A DNA stretch of 64,000 nucleotides, from positions 3,758,501 to 3,822,500 of the forward strand of contig NZ_CP150919.1 of the NCBI RefSeq assembly GCF_039909015.1. The letters are read 5' to 3'. The DNA comes from Pseudomonas grandcourensis (GTDB lineage: Bacteria; Pseudomonadota; Gammaproteobacteria; Pseudomonadales; Pseudomonadaceae). Position numbers and translations under genes: made by a program. This document shows positions 8,186 to 16,832 of the stretch, one piece after another. Within the stretch, counting starts at the first letter, position 1. Every line of letters starts with the position of its first letter. The notes beneath the pieces were generated by a model, which did no database searches, was not told the DNA's origin, and saw nothing but the letters and a program-made list of their open reading frames with translations.

Positions 8186-11100
8186 CTAAAACAGCGGATA
8201 ATCGGCCAGCGGCATCGGCCGCCCCAAGGCGACCCAATCGCGGTACAGCCGGACTCGATCCTCCAGCACCACGAACAACCGGAACGGATTCTGCGCGTCA
8301 CCCGTCCGAGTTTCGACACACTGCCGCAACCAGCCCCACAACTCTTCCGACGCATCCGCTTCCTGCAGCAAGCGCCACACACGTGCCTGCAGCGACACAT
8401 AGCCGACCTGGAAATCTGCGGTCAGGCTCAATCCGTCCATGATCCGCAGCAACGTACTGCCCGATGGCTTGACGGCCAATCGTTGCCAGATCTGTTGCCG
8501 CGTCAGGCGCACGCTTTCATCACCCTCATGCAGCCAGCGCGTAGCACTGCCGTAATCGGCACCCGGCTCACTCAGCCACAGATTGATACCGGTGCGTTCG
8601 CGATGATCGACCAGGCGCAACAACGTCTCTTCATCCGTCAGCGGATTACCCCACAGTTTCACCCGGTCCCGGGACACCGCCTGAATCAGGATCGCGTAGG
8701 GAACCCTGCTGATCCGGTTGCCTCGCAAGTCGAGCGAGGTGAGGTACGGCTGATCGGCGATGCCAATCGGGCAACGGCTGATCCCGGTGTTTCTCAGGTT
8801 CAACACACGCAACTCGGCCATCCCCAATACCACGGGCGGGACAGTCAACGGGTTGTCACTCAGGTCCAGCGTTTGCAAGCCCACCAGATCACAAAACTGC
8901 GAAGCCGTGCTCTCCTTAAGCTGAAAAAAGGTGGACCTAAGATTGAGCGTTGTGAGTCGGGGCATTTGCCGAACCGGTGGAGGCAATACCCCCTCCAGCA
9001 CATTGTCTGCATTGAGCCGACGCAGATCCATGCGCTCCAGGTTCAAAGAGTGCAGATTGGGGAAACTTTCGAGAAAAGCGTTCAGGCTTTCGCGTTCGAC
9101 AAGGTGCAGGCCCTGCATCGATAGCTCGACGACTTCATTGAAGCGAACGTTCATTGTCGGCAAGCGATGGTAATCCTCGTACCCCAGGTCCAGCCTGTAA
9201 CCGCGCAAGACCTCGCCGGACATGACTCGATTACTCTGGGGCGGGCATTTTTGCCAGATGCTCATCAACTCGTCGCCCAGTTCATTTCGCGCTTCACGCT
9301 CGCAGTCGATCACGGTTTGCAGCAGTTCGACATTGTGCGCCGCCACCTGCTGAGGATTCATGCCCGCGGCGTCATCATCGTCCACGGCCAGAAAATCCAC
9401 ATCCATGTCATCGACATCCAGCACGGACTGGTCGACCCAATGACGCAGATCGGCATGCAACTGCTGCGCTTCGAGCGTCAGGCGATCCAACAGCGCCTGC
9501 GCCCGCTCACCTGCCGTCAGGAGTAACTCATCCACCTGGGCATCGGTGAATTGCGGATACAGATCCTTGACCTGCAAACGCATGATTTCGTGACTCAGCG
9601 CAGCAGCCTGTGGCGTGTTCGGAAAGCCGCCACCGCGCAATCCCCCGGTTTCAAAGGGCAACCGCGAATCCATTCGATTCAAGCCGGGTATCAGCTCGGA
9701 GCGAGACAAGGCGTGCCCGCCGATGCGCAGGCGCAACTGGCCGGCCGCGTCGGGCGAGCCTAGCGACATCGCCGTGCGTTCCTCCCCTGACAACAGGTCC
9801 ACCAGCGCGGCAAACAGATCCGAACCTTCACTGTCGGTAGCCGCCATCGTCGTATACCGATAGCGATCACCGACCTTGATCAAGCGCCGGCAATCCGCGG
9901 AATCAAGCGGGCCGCAGCGGTCCAGGACCCGGCCACTGATCGACCCGTCGAGCACTTCGATGCGCAAGCCTCTCGGCCAACCGGGCAGACGGCGCAGGGA
10001 ATGCAACGCCAGGACATCGGAGTCGCGATGGCTGACCGAACGCAAGTACAGGCCCTCGTAGGCCCGGTTGAGTCGTACATGCTGCTGATACTCGCGTGCC
10101 TTGTTGTCGAGGCGCTTGAACAGTTGCAGCGCCTCGTCAGCATCGACGGGCCGATCTATGTCGACCCCGGAACGATCGAGGATCTGCTCCACGGCACTTT
10201 TCGGCAAACCCTGGTACTCGCGCTGAAACAGGCGAATCCAATCCTGGTCCGAGTGTTGGAGCGCTTGATAGCGGGCGTTGAACAATCCGGCCCGTGCTTG
10301 CGGATCGGTGACGGCTTCGAGTTCCTGATCGAGCTTGAAGCGAGTGATGGTGTCGGCAAGCGCCGGAGTTGGCGCGCGGCCGGCCTGCATCAGGCGCAAC
10401 ATATCGTCGTCGACCGCGCTGATCCGTGCGATTTGCGCCAATACCTCATCACTGAAGGCCGCACGCGGTGCGCAAACGCCTCGCATCAGCTCCACGCGTG
10501 TCGACACCGGTGCCGAAACCGATCCGGGTATGGGATCGATCGGCGTTTCGGGATGCGGCTCGCTCCCTGGCTCCCCCGGCTCGTGCAGCGTTCCGGCGAT
10601 TTTCTCTTCGCCCTTGAGTGTCGCCACCGCCCCGACCAGGGGGAGCGCATTGAGCAAGCCGAACACCGTGCGCGTCACGCCCTCGGAGCGCTGCCCCGGT
10701 GTTTTACCGTTGACGGCCTGATCGAGGCCGTAACCGGCGTCGATCAGCCCGGCCAGCACCAGGACACCCTCACCTCCCGGAATGAACAATGCCAAAGGCC
10801 CCAGCCGGTTGATCCACTGCACGAGCGGCTCAACCACCGCGCTCAGGTTGTCGCGATTGACCTGGGCATCGTCGCGGATGGTTTTGACGCTGGCCATGGA
10901 AGCCTGCTTCATGGTCAGTACCAGTTGCGCGAACGGGTCGGTGTCGGTTGGTGCACGCTCAAGGTCGATGTAGTCCTGCGGGTCCCAGAAACCGTCGTTG
11001 TTGAAGAACCCCGCGTTCTTTGTCAGCCAGTGTTCCTTCGGGTAGGCCGCCATGCCTTCCAACGCCGTCGAAACGCCCGCATGGAAAGTGCCGTCTTCAC

Positions 11101-12073
11101 GATCGTCCTCGGCAAAATGCGCGACCAACGTTTGCCGCGTGGCGGCAACCCGGCCTTGGGCCACGATCCATCGGCGCAGGTGCGGCCAGTCGGCGAATTC
11201 ATGCAAGGGTGAGGAGTTGCCGGGAATATTCAACAAGACCCGGCCGCTGCGGCGGTGGCGGTAACACCAGATATCGTCCGAGGTGTAGCGATAGATCGTC
11301 AGCCGCCCGACCTCGATCGGCGCGCTGACGCGAGTGGACGCCTGCACCTGATCGATGGTCAACGCACTCCAGGCCTGCTCCGCTGGCAAACCGGCGGCCT
11401 GCATGGCCAGGGCCAGGCCTTCCTGACTCAAGCTGCCCTCCTGATGTTGCAGGCAGGCGCTCATGATAAAGGCGGCCTTGGCCGAGGTTCTCAGGTCAAA
11501 GGGCGCCATCTGGAGGATTCGCTTATCGGAGGGCCAGGCGTTATCAAGGTAAGCCTGATAGCGGGTTTGCAAATCCAGATCCCAAACCCACTGTTTGAAC
11601 GCCGCCGGTTTCAGGGCAATTTGCGTTGCCGGCCCATACACCTGGGGGCTGGTCTGGCGATAGATGCCTTCGTAGGTATGGTGGTTGCCATTGCCGTGGT
11701 CGGCGAACTCATCGACATGTTCCACGATACGAATGGTCGGGCCGACATCGGGCGGTGTGAACAAGCCCAACAGGCTTTCGGCAAAACGCCCGTCGCCGAC
11801 GGCCTGGTAGTTCGCCAGCAACGCCTGCACCAGGGTTTGCGAGTTCGCCACCTGGCCTTGCTCGATACCGTCCTGCGGCGGGTGCCCGCGGTAGCGGTAA
11901 TCCAGGGTGACCAACAGGGCGTTTTGCGGGTCGATGTCTTGCCCCCACTTTTCCTTGATCAACTGTGCAGCGAACTGCTCGGGAGACTGCGGCAAAGCCG
12001 CGCTCACCACAGACTTCAGTGTTTCGCGCAGCGGCAGATGTTCGGTATCAAGCGGTGTCCAATGGTCGTTCAT
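8186..12073 (-). CDS. DUF6543 / leucine-rich-repeat protein, apparently lacking a full NEL domain
   Basis: This 1295-residue protein uses the ATG at 12073 (MNDHWTPLD; GGAAC five bases upstream). A longer in-frame start at 12292 would add 73 unlikely residues that overlap the sohB terminator. About 950 residues of DUF6543-like sequence contain a hydrophobic segment near residues 430-475. LRRs follow at about 975-1130 (LQTLDLSDNPL, LTSLDLRGNRISRVP). After the repeats comes the ERTGINLWL...ATRWL segment that normally leads into the NEL ubiquitin-ligase domain. The protein then stops about 90 residues later, after WLRQCVETRTGD...YRDW, so most of a ~200-residue NEL domain is missing. It is a paralogue of the gene at the left edge. 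A toxin or effector role is inferred only. Confidence 0.85.
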   Translation of the reverse strand: MNDHWTPLDTEHLPLRETLKSVVSAALPQSPEQFAAQLIKEKWGQDIDPQNALLVTLDYRYRGHPPQDGIEQGQVANSQTLVQALLANYQAVGDGRFAESLLGLFTPPDVGPTIRIVEHVDEFADHGNGNHHTYEGIYRQTSPQVYGPATQIALKPAAFKQWVWDLDLQTRYQAYLDNAWPSDKRILQMAPFDLRTSAKAAFIMSACLQHQEGSLSQEGLALAMQAAGLPAEQAWSALTIDQVQASTRVSAPIEVGRLTIYRYTSDDIWCYRHRRSGRVLLNIPGNSSPLHEFADWPHLRRWIVAQGRVAATRQTLVAHFAEDDREDGTFHAGVSTALEGMAAYPKEHWLTKNAGFFNNDGFWDPQDYIDLERAPTDTDPFAQLVLTMKQASMASVKTIRDDAQVNRDNLSAVVEPLVQWINRLGPLALFIPGGEGVLVLAGLIDAGYGLDQAVNGKTPGQRSEGVTRTVFGLLNALPLVGAVATLKGEEKIAGTLHEPGEPGSEPHPETPIDPIPGSVSAPVSTRVELMRGVCAPRAAFSDEVLAQIARISAVDDDMLRLMQAGRAPTPALADTITRFKLDQELEAVTDPQARAGLFNARYQALQHSDQDWIRLFQREYQGLPKSAVEQILDRSGVDIDRPVDADEALQLFKRLDNKAREYQQHVRLNRAYEGLYLRSVSHRDSDVLALHSLRRLPGWPRGLRIEVLDGSISGRVLDRCGPLDSADCRRLIKVGDRYRYTTMAATDSEGSDLFAALVDLLSGEERTAMSLGSPDAAGQLRLRIGGHALSRSELIPGLNRMDSRLPFETGGLRGGGFPNTPQAAALSHEIMRLQVKDLYPQFTDAQVDELLLTAGERAQALLDRLTLEAQQLHADLRHWVDQSVLDVDDMDVDFLAVDDDDAAGMNPQQVAAHNVELLQTVIDCEREARNELGDELMSIWQKCPPQSNRVMSGEVLRGYRLDLGYEDYHRLPTMNVRFNEVVELSMQGLHLVERESLNAFLESFPNLHSLNLERMDLRRLNADNVLEGVLPPPVRQMPRLTTLNLRSTFFQLKESTASQFCDLVGLQTLDLSDNPLTVPPVVLGMAELRVLNLRNTGISRCPIGIADQPYLTSLDLRGNRISRVPYAILIQAVSRDRVKLWGNPLTDEETLLRLVDHRERTGINLWLSEPGADYGSATRWLHEGDESVRLTRQQIWQRLAVKPSGSTLLRIMDGLSLTADFQVGYVSLQARVWRLLQEADASEELWGWLRQCVETRTGDAQNPFRLFVVLEDRVRLYRDWVALGRPMPLADYPLF

Positions 12074-12204
12074 GTGCGTTCCATGGCAATTATTCCGGAA
12101 CACCAACATAACCAGCCGCTGCCTTGCCGAAAGCAGGAAGGGTCGCCTGTTGCCTACAGAGATTTCGCCGGGCCATGGAGGACATCGGACAGGCATTCGC
12201 AGGC

Positions 12205-12231
12205 AAAAAAACCGGGGCAAATGCCCCGGCT
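12205..12231 (-). terminator. rho-independent terminator of sohB
   Basis: The stem CCGGGGCA / TGCCCCGG, read on the minus strand, is followed by a run of seven Ts, about 30 bases past the sohB stop. Confidence 0.85.
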
Positions 12232-12258
12232 GGATGTTTTGTTGTAGCTCCTGGTCCG

Positions 12259-13281
12259 TTACCAGAAACGCTGCTGGGTCAAACGGCTCCACCAGCTCAG
12301 CAGCACGCGATCGACCGAGCCGCTGGCGGCCATGCCGATACGTTCCGGCAGGCTTTTGCGTTCGGCGTAATGCAAGTGATAGAGCTCGGACTTGCTGGCC
12401 CGCTCGGCGAGGTATTCATCGCTGGTCTTGAGTTCGTCGACCAGTTGTTTTTCCAGCGCCGCGACACCGAGCCAGATTTCACCGGTGGCCACTTCATCGA
12501 TCGCCAGTTGCGGGCGATAGCGCGACACGAAGTTCTTGAACAGTTGATGGGTGATGTCCAGGTCTTGCTGGAACTTCTCCCGGCCCTTCTCGGTGTTTTC
12601 GCCAAACACGGTCAGGGTGCGTTTGTATTCACCGGCTGTCAGCACTTCGAAGTCGATGTCGTGCTTTTTCAGCAGGCGGTTGACGTTGGGCAACTGCGCC
12701 ACCACGCCAATCGAGCCGAGAATCGCGAACGGTGCACTGATGATCTTCTGGCCGATGCACGCCATCATGTAGCCACCGCTGGCCGCGACCTTGTCGATGC
12801 ACACGGTCAAGGGCACGCCGGCCTCACGGATACGCGCCAGTTGCGAGGAGGCCAGGCCGTAGCTGTGAACCATGCCACCGCCGCTTTCCAGGCGCAGCAC
12901 CACTTCGTCCTTCGGTGTGGCCAGGGTCAGCAAGGCGGTGATTTCGTGGCGCAGGCTTTCGGTGGCCGAAGCCTTGATGTCCCCGTTGAAATCCAGCACG
13001 AACACCCGGGGCTTGGCCTCGGGTTTTTTCTTCTGTTTCTTGTCGGTTTTAGCCTGGGTCTTGCGCAGGGCCTTGAGCTGGTCCTTGTCGAGCAAGGTCT
13101 GCTCCAGGCGTTCGCGCAGCCCTTTGTAGAAATCATTGAGTTTGCTGACCTGCAACTGGCCCGACGACTTGCGCCGCCCCTTGCTGCGCAAAGCCGCAAA
13201 ACTGGCCAGGACCACCAGAATGGCGATCACCAGGGTCACGGTCTTGGCCAGAAAAATGGCGTACTCGGAAAAAAACTCCAC
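12259..13281 (-). CDS. sohB: SohB-type inner-membrane S49 serine peptidase
   Basis: The 340-residue product starts at a GTG (13281) preceded by GAGGAG. Residues 5-30 form an N-terminal membrane anchor. A lysine-rich linker follows at about 75-90 (KTDKKQKKKPEAK), then the S49 peptidase domain. The predicted catalytic Ser168 lies in VAASGGYMM and the predicted Lys220 in AGEYKRT, the Ser-Lys dyad of the SohB/SppA family. Family members cleave peptides at the periplasmic face of the inner membrane. The gene is monocistronic, with its own terminator, and is divergent from the histidine phosphatase gene. Confidence 0.93.
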   Translation of the reverse strand: MEFFSEYAIFLAKTVTLVIAILVVLASFAALRSKGRRKSSGQLQVSKLNDFYKGLRERLEQTLLDKDQLKALRKTQAKTDKKQKKKPEAKPRVFVLDFNGDIKASATESLRHEITALLTLATPKDEVVLRLESGGGMVHSYGLASSQLARIREAGVPLTVCIDKVAASGGYMMACIGQKIISAPFAILGSIGVVAQLPNVNRLLKKHDIDFEVLTAGEYKRTLTVFGENTEKGREKFQQDLDITHQLFKNFVSRYRPQLAIDEVATGEIWLGVAALEKQLVDELKTSDEYLAERASKSELYHLHYAERKSLPERIGMAASGSVDRVLLSWWSRLTQQRFW

Positions 13282-13482
13282 AGGGACTCCTCAAACGATG
13301 CGCGGCTTGAACGCGCGCGGGATACCTCCAGCATACCCATGCGCCGACCTTGCGACCAGCCGTGAAACCTCTGGCAACAGGCCTGTAACATGCATTTCAA
13401 ACAAGCGTATGTTTTTTCATTGACAGCACACCGTCATCCTCATAACCTCGCCAAACCTTCAACGTACCGGGAAGACGCGGAC

Positions 13483-14193
13483 GTGGGCAGCATCTATTTG
13501 ATTCGACATGGCCAGGCCTCCTTTGGTGCGGACGACTACGACGTCCTGTCGCCGACCGGTATTCGTCAGGCTGAAATCCTTGGCCGTCACCTGGCCGAAC
13601 TGGGGATCAGCTTCGACCGCTGCCTGGCCGGCGACCTGCGCCGCCAGCAGCACACGGCCAACAGCGCGCTGGAGCAATTCGCCGCGGCGGGCTTGCCGGT
13701 GCCGCTGCTGGAAACCGACTCAGCCTTCAACGAGTTCGACGCCGACGCGGTGATCCGCGCGCTGTTGCCGGCCATGTTGCCCGACGAACCCGAAGCCCTG
13801 GACATCCTGCGCAACGCCGCGCAAAACCGTGGTGAGTTCCAGCGTATCTTCGCCCTGATCATCGAGCGCTGGCTGGCCGGCACCTATGACACACCGGGTC
13901 TGGAAAGCTGGCTGGGGTTTGTCGAGCGGGTCCAGGCCGGCTTGCATCGCATCCTCGACCAGGCCGACAACACCCAGAAAATCGCCGTGTTCACCTCCGG
14001 CGGCACCATCACCGCCCTGCTCCACCTGATTACGCAAATACCTGCCCGGCAGGCCTTTGAATTGAACTGGCAAATCGTCAACACCTCGCTCAACCAGCTT
14101 AAGTTTCGTGGTCGCGAGGTGTCCCTGGCTTCCTTCAACAGTCATGCCCACCTGCAACTGTTGAAGGCCCCGGAACTCATCACGTTTCGCTGA
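13483..14193 (+). CDS. histidine phosphatase family (phosphoglycerate-mutase-like) protein
   Basis: The GTG at 13483 gives a 236-residue protein beginning MGSIYLIRHGQAS. It places the catalytic RHG motif at residues 8-10, where it belongs; the upstream in-frame ATG at 13390 would add 31 unlikely residues. A second phosphate-pocket signature is FTSGGTITALLH near residue 170, although the usual second-histidine position is less obvious here. The substrate is unknown. It is followed 64 bases later by the SCP2 gene, probably in the same transcript. Confidence 0.88.
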   Translation: MGSIYLIRHGQASFGADDYDVLSPTGIRQAEILGRHLAELGISFDRCLAGDLRRQQHTANSALEQFAAAGLPVPLLETDSAFNEFDADAVIRALLPAMLPDEPEALDILRNAAQNRGEFQRIFALIIERWLAGTYDTPGLESWLGFVERVQAGLHRILDQADNTQKIAVFTSGGTITALLHLITQIPARQAFELNWQIVNTSLNQLKFRGREVSLASFNSHAHLQLLKAPELITFR

Positions 14194-14257
14194 GTCCGGA
14201 CTATTGTGACCCTGGCTGTAATCACCCAGCTCTTATTACCCAAGAAAGGATCGAACC

Positions 14258-14572
14258 ATGACCTCCGTAGCTGATGCCGTACAAGCAATGAAAGCCAAGT
14301 TCAACCCAGCCGCTGCTGCCGGTCTGGACCTGGTCTTCGGTTTCCGCATCGACGACACCAAGAACTTCTCGCTGATCGTCAAGAACAGCACCTGCGAACT
14401 GCAGGAAGGCGAGAACCCGGACGCCCAGGTGACCCTGGTGATGGACGGCGAAACCCTGGAAGGCATCGTCGACGGTTCGACTGACGGCATGCAAGCGTTC
14501 ATGGGCGGCAAACTGCGCGCTGAAGGCGACATGATGCTGGCGATGAAACTGTCCGAACTGTTCCCGTCGTAA
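14258..14572 (+). CDS. SCP2 sterol-binding domain protein
   Basis: A 104-residue single-domain SCP2 protein, with ATG 14258 behind AAGAAAGGA. The domain is complete: an N-terminal helix (VADAVQAMKAKFNPAAA), a beta-sheet with DAQVTLVMDGETLEGIVDG, and a C-terminal GKLRAEGDMMLAMKLSELF. Family members bind hydrophobic ligands such as lipids or acyl-CoAs. The neighbouring phosphatase gene is probably in the same operon. Two hairpins follow the stop. Confidence 0.9.
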   Translation: MTSVADAVQAMKAKFNPAAAAGLDLVFGFRIDDTKNFSLIVKNSTCELQEGENPDAQVTLVMDGETLEGIVDGSTDGMQAFMGGKLRAEGDMMLAMKLSELFPS

Positions 14573-14613
14573 GCACCCGGCTCCCGATCTTCGGGAGCGT
14601 GCCTGCTGCAAAC

Positions 14614-14648
14614 GAATCCCGCCCTTAGTGGCGGGATTCGTCGTTTTT
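14614..14648 (+). terminator. rho-independent terminator after the SCP2 gene
   Basis: The 10-bp stem GAATCCCGCC / GGCGGGATTC is followed by GTCGTTTTT. A second hairpin without a T-run (GCTCCCGA / TCGGGAGC, 14580-14598) lies just before it. Confidence 0.8.
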
Positions 14649-14716
14649 GCCTGCCCGCCGCTGAACCTTGTGGCAAGGGGGCTTACAATGCCTGAACCTC
14701 CCACACCGGCCACCCC

Positions 14717-15580
14717 ATGGACATCGACCTCGCCCGCACCTTCCTCGAAATCGTTCGCCATGGCAGCCTGGCTGCCGCCGCGGAAAAACTCCATGTCACC
14801 CAGACCGCGATCACCGCGCGGGTGCAAAAACTCGAGAGCCATCTGGGCAGCACCCTGTTCGTGCGCAATCGTGCCGGTGCCCGCCTGACGCCCAACGGCG
14901 AAGCGTTCGTGGTGTACGCCAATCAACTGGTGCAAACCTGGGAAGCCGCGCGGCGTGACTTGCCGTTGCCCGAGGGGTATCGCAATGTGCTGCACATCGG
15001 CGGTGAGGTGAGCCTGTGCAACCCGCTGATGCTCGGCTGGGCCGGTGAAATCCGCAAGAACATCCCCAGCCACGCCCTGCGCATGGAAATCCGCGACGGC
15101 GAAAACCTGCTGCGGCAACTGGAACTGGGTGTTCTGGACGCCGCGCTGGTGTATCAGCCCGAGTATTGGCCGCGTTTGCAAGTCGAGCAGATTCTCGAAG
15201 AAAAACTGATTCTCGTGCGCCAGGCCGACAAGCCCGATCCTTATGTGTACATCGATTGGGGCGCTGATTTCCGGCGCCAGCACGACGCCGCCCTGCCGGA
15301 AAAAGCCAAGGCTGCGCTGAGTTTCAATCTCGGCCCACTGGGCTTGCAGTACCTTCTTGAAAACGGCGGCAGTGGCTACTTCCGCACCCGCGTTGTACAG
15401 AGTTATCTGCAAAGCGGCGCTTTGGAACGGGTGCCCAAGGCGCCGGAATTCAACTACCCGACCTATCTGGTCTACTCGCGCGATCGTGACTCGCCGACGC
15501 TGCAAAACGCCTTCGACCTGCTGCGCAAGGTCATCGACTCCGACGAAGACTGGTCACAGCGCTGGGATCCGCTGACCTGA
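14717..15580 (+). CDS. LysR family transcriptional regulator
   Basis: A 287-residue LysR-type regulator. The N-terminal winged helix-turn-helix spans residues 1-60 (MDIDLARTFLEIVRHGSLAAAAEKLHVTQTA). A linker helix and a C-terminal ligand-binding domain follow, with a region typical of the family (LHIGGEVSLCNPLMLGW). It stands alone: the SCP2 terminator is upstream and the next gene starts about 100 bases downstream. Its target and effector cannot be read from the sequence. Confidence 0.92.
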   Translation: MDIDLARTFLEIVRHGSLAAAAEKLHVTQTAITARVQKLESHLGSTLFVRNRAGARLTPNGEAFVVYANQLVQTWEAARRDLPLPEGYRNVLHIGGEVSLCNPLMLGWAGEIRKNIPSHALRMEIRDGENLLRQLELGVLDAALVYQPEYWPRLQVEQILEEKLILVRQADKPDPYVYIDWGADFRRQHDAALPEKAKAALSFNLGPLGLQYLLENGGSGYFRTRVVQSYLQSGALERVPKAPEFNYPTYLVYSRDRDSPTLQNAFDLLRKVIDSDEDWSQRWDPLT

Positions 15581-15686
15581 GACCGGTTTGCACCGGATCA
15601 TGGCCGTTGTGTCCTCAAGGTTCGGTCCGTCAAATCACCGGGATCGGCTAATCTGAAAGGGATAACAAAAACGACAGGTGATTGCA

Positions 15687-16832
15687 GTGAGGCAGACCAC
15701 CGAAGGATTCCGCAGCCGTTACCGCGCCGACATCCATCCGCTCTACAACCCCTGGCTGCACGGCGCGTTTGTCCTGGTGTTCGGGGTGGTAGCGATCAGC
15801 GCTTTCTGGAGCAACGTACATCAGGTGCGGCCAGCGCAATGGCTGGCGGTGCCCGTCACGCTGCTGTTGTTCAACCTCGGCGTGTACATGGTGCATCGCC
15901 ACCTGGGACATCAAAAAAAGAGCTTCGCCCGGCTGTTCTATGCTCGTCACGCAGTCGACCACCACAGCTTTTTCACCCCCGGCCACATGACCTACGACAG
16001 CGCCCGCGACTGGCGGGTGATCCTGTTTCCGGCGTGGCTGATCGTGCTGCACACCCTCGTCGTCGCCCTGCCCCTCTGGTGGCTGCTCAAGCACATCAAT
16101 ACCAATGTCGCCGGATTGGTCGGCGGCCTTCTTGTCCTCGGTTACCTGACTTACGAAGTGTTTCATGCCTGCGAGCACCTGCCGCCGCGTAACCCGCTCA
16201 CACGGCTGCCGTGGATCCGCCAGATGCGCCGGCTGCACGAACTGCATCACCGCCGCGAACTGATGCAGGAGCGTAATTTCAACATCGTTTTCCCGCTGAT
16301 GGACTACCTGTTCGGCACCCTCTATTGGGAGCCGGAACCTGCGCCGCTCAACCCGACGAGAACGCCCATGACCCGCATGCAGCATCAGATTGTCATTGCC
16401 GGAAACCCGGTCCAGGTACTTGCCTACGCCAGCACCGTGAGCCTTTGGCCGCAATGGCATCCGTCGTCGCTGCGCATCGATGGGCCAAAAGGTCCGCTGC
16501 ATGCCGGCGCACGTTTCGAGGAAGACATCCGTGCCGGCGGGCGCGACGGCCACTTGCGCTGGGAGGTGGCGGAGTATCTGCCCGGGCGGCGCTGGAGCGC
16601 CGAGGCCCGGGGTGATCACGGCCTGTCGCTGGTAGTGACCTATGAATGCGAAGCCACAGGCCAGGACACACGCTTCGTCCGCACCCTGGAGTATCAATTC
16701 AGCGGCCTGGCAATGCGGATTGCCAACCGGTTGATGCTCAAGCGGCGCATCGATCGGGAATCGGCGGCGTCTATGCTGGCGTTGCGCGACATGGCGCAGA
16801 AGTATCTGGCCGCGACGGGGGTCGGCGCGTGA
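15687..16832 (+). CDS. fatty-acid-hydroxylase-like membrane protein fused to an SRPBCC domain
   Basis: About 381 residues from the GTG at 15687, which has AGGTGA upstream; another in-frame GTG at 15678 lacks a ribosome-binding site. The N-terminal ~215 residues have several membrane segments and histidine clusters in the order of the sterol desaturase/fatty acid hydroxylase superfamily: VHRHLGH, HAVDHH, HACEH and RLHELHH, the presumed di-iron ligands. The C-terminal ~150 residues form an SRPBCC (START-like) lipid-binding domain (VLAYASTVSLWPQWHPSS, then ARFEED). Joining an oxygenase to a hydrophobic-ligand domain suggests lipid modification. The stop overlaps the next gene's GTG start by four bases (GTGA). 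Confidence 0.8.
   Translation: MRQTTEGFRSRYRADIHPLYNPWLHGAFVLVFGVVAISAFWSNVHQVRPAQWLAVPVTLLLFNLGVYMVHRHLGHQKKSFARLFYARHAVDHHSFFTPGHMTYDSARDWRVILFPAWLIVLHTLVVALPLWWLLKHINTNVAGLVGGLLVLGYLTYEVFHACEHLPPRNPLTRLPWIRQMRRLHELHHRRELMQERNFNIVFPLMDYLFGTLYWEPEPAPLNPTRTPMTRMQHQIVIAGNPVQVLAYASTVSLWPQWHPSSLRIDGPKGPLHAGARFEEDIRAGGRDGHLRWEVAEYLPGRRWSAEARGDHGLSLVVTYECEATGQDTRFVRTLEYQFSGLAMRIANRLMLKRRIDRESAASMLALRDMAQKYLAATGVGA

Noticed and set aside
14222..15505. 427-codon minus-strand frame across SCP2 and the LysR gene
   Set aside because: It would span two confident genes and a terminator; it has no start signal or family pattern.
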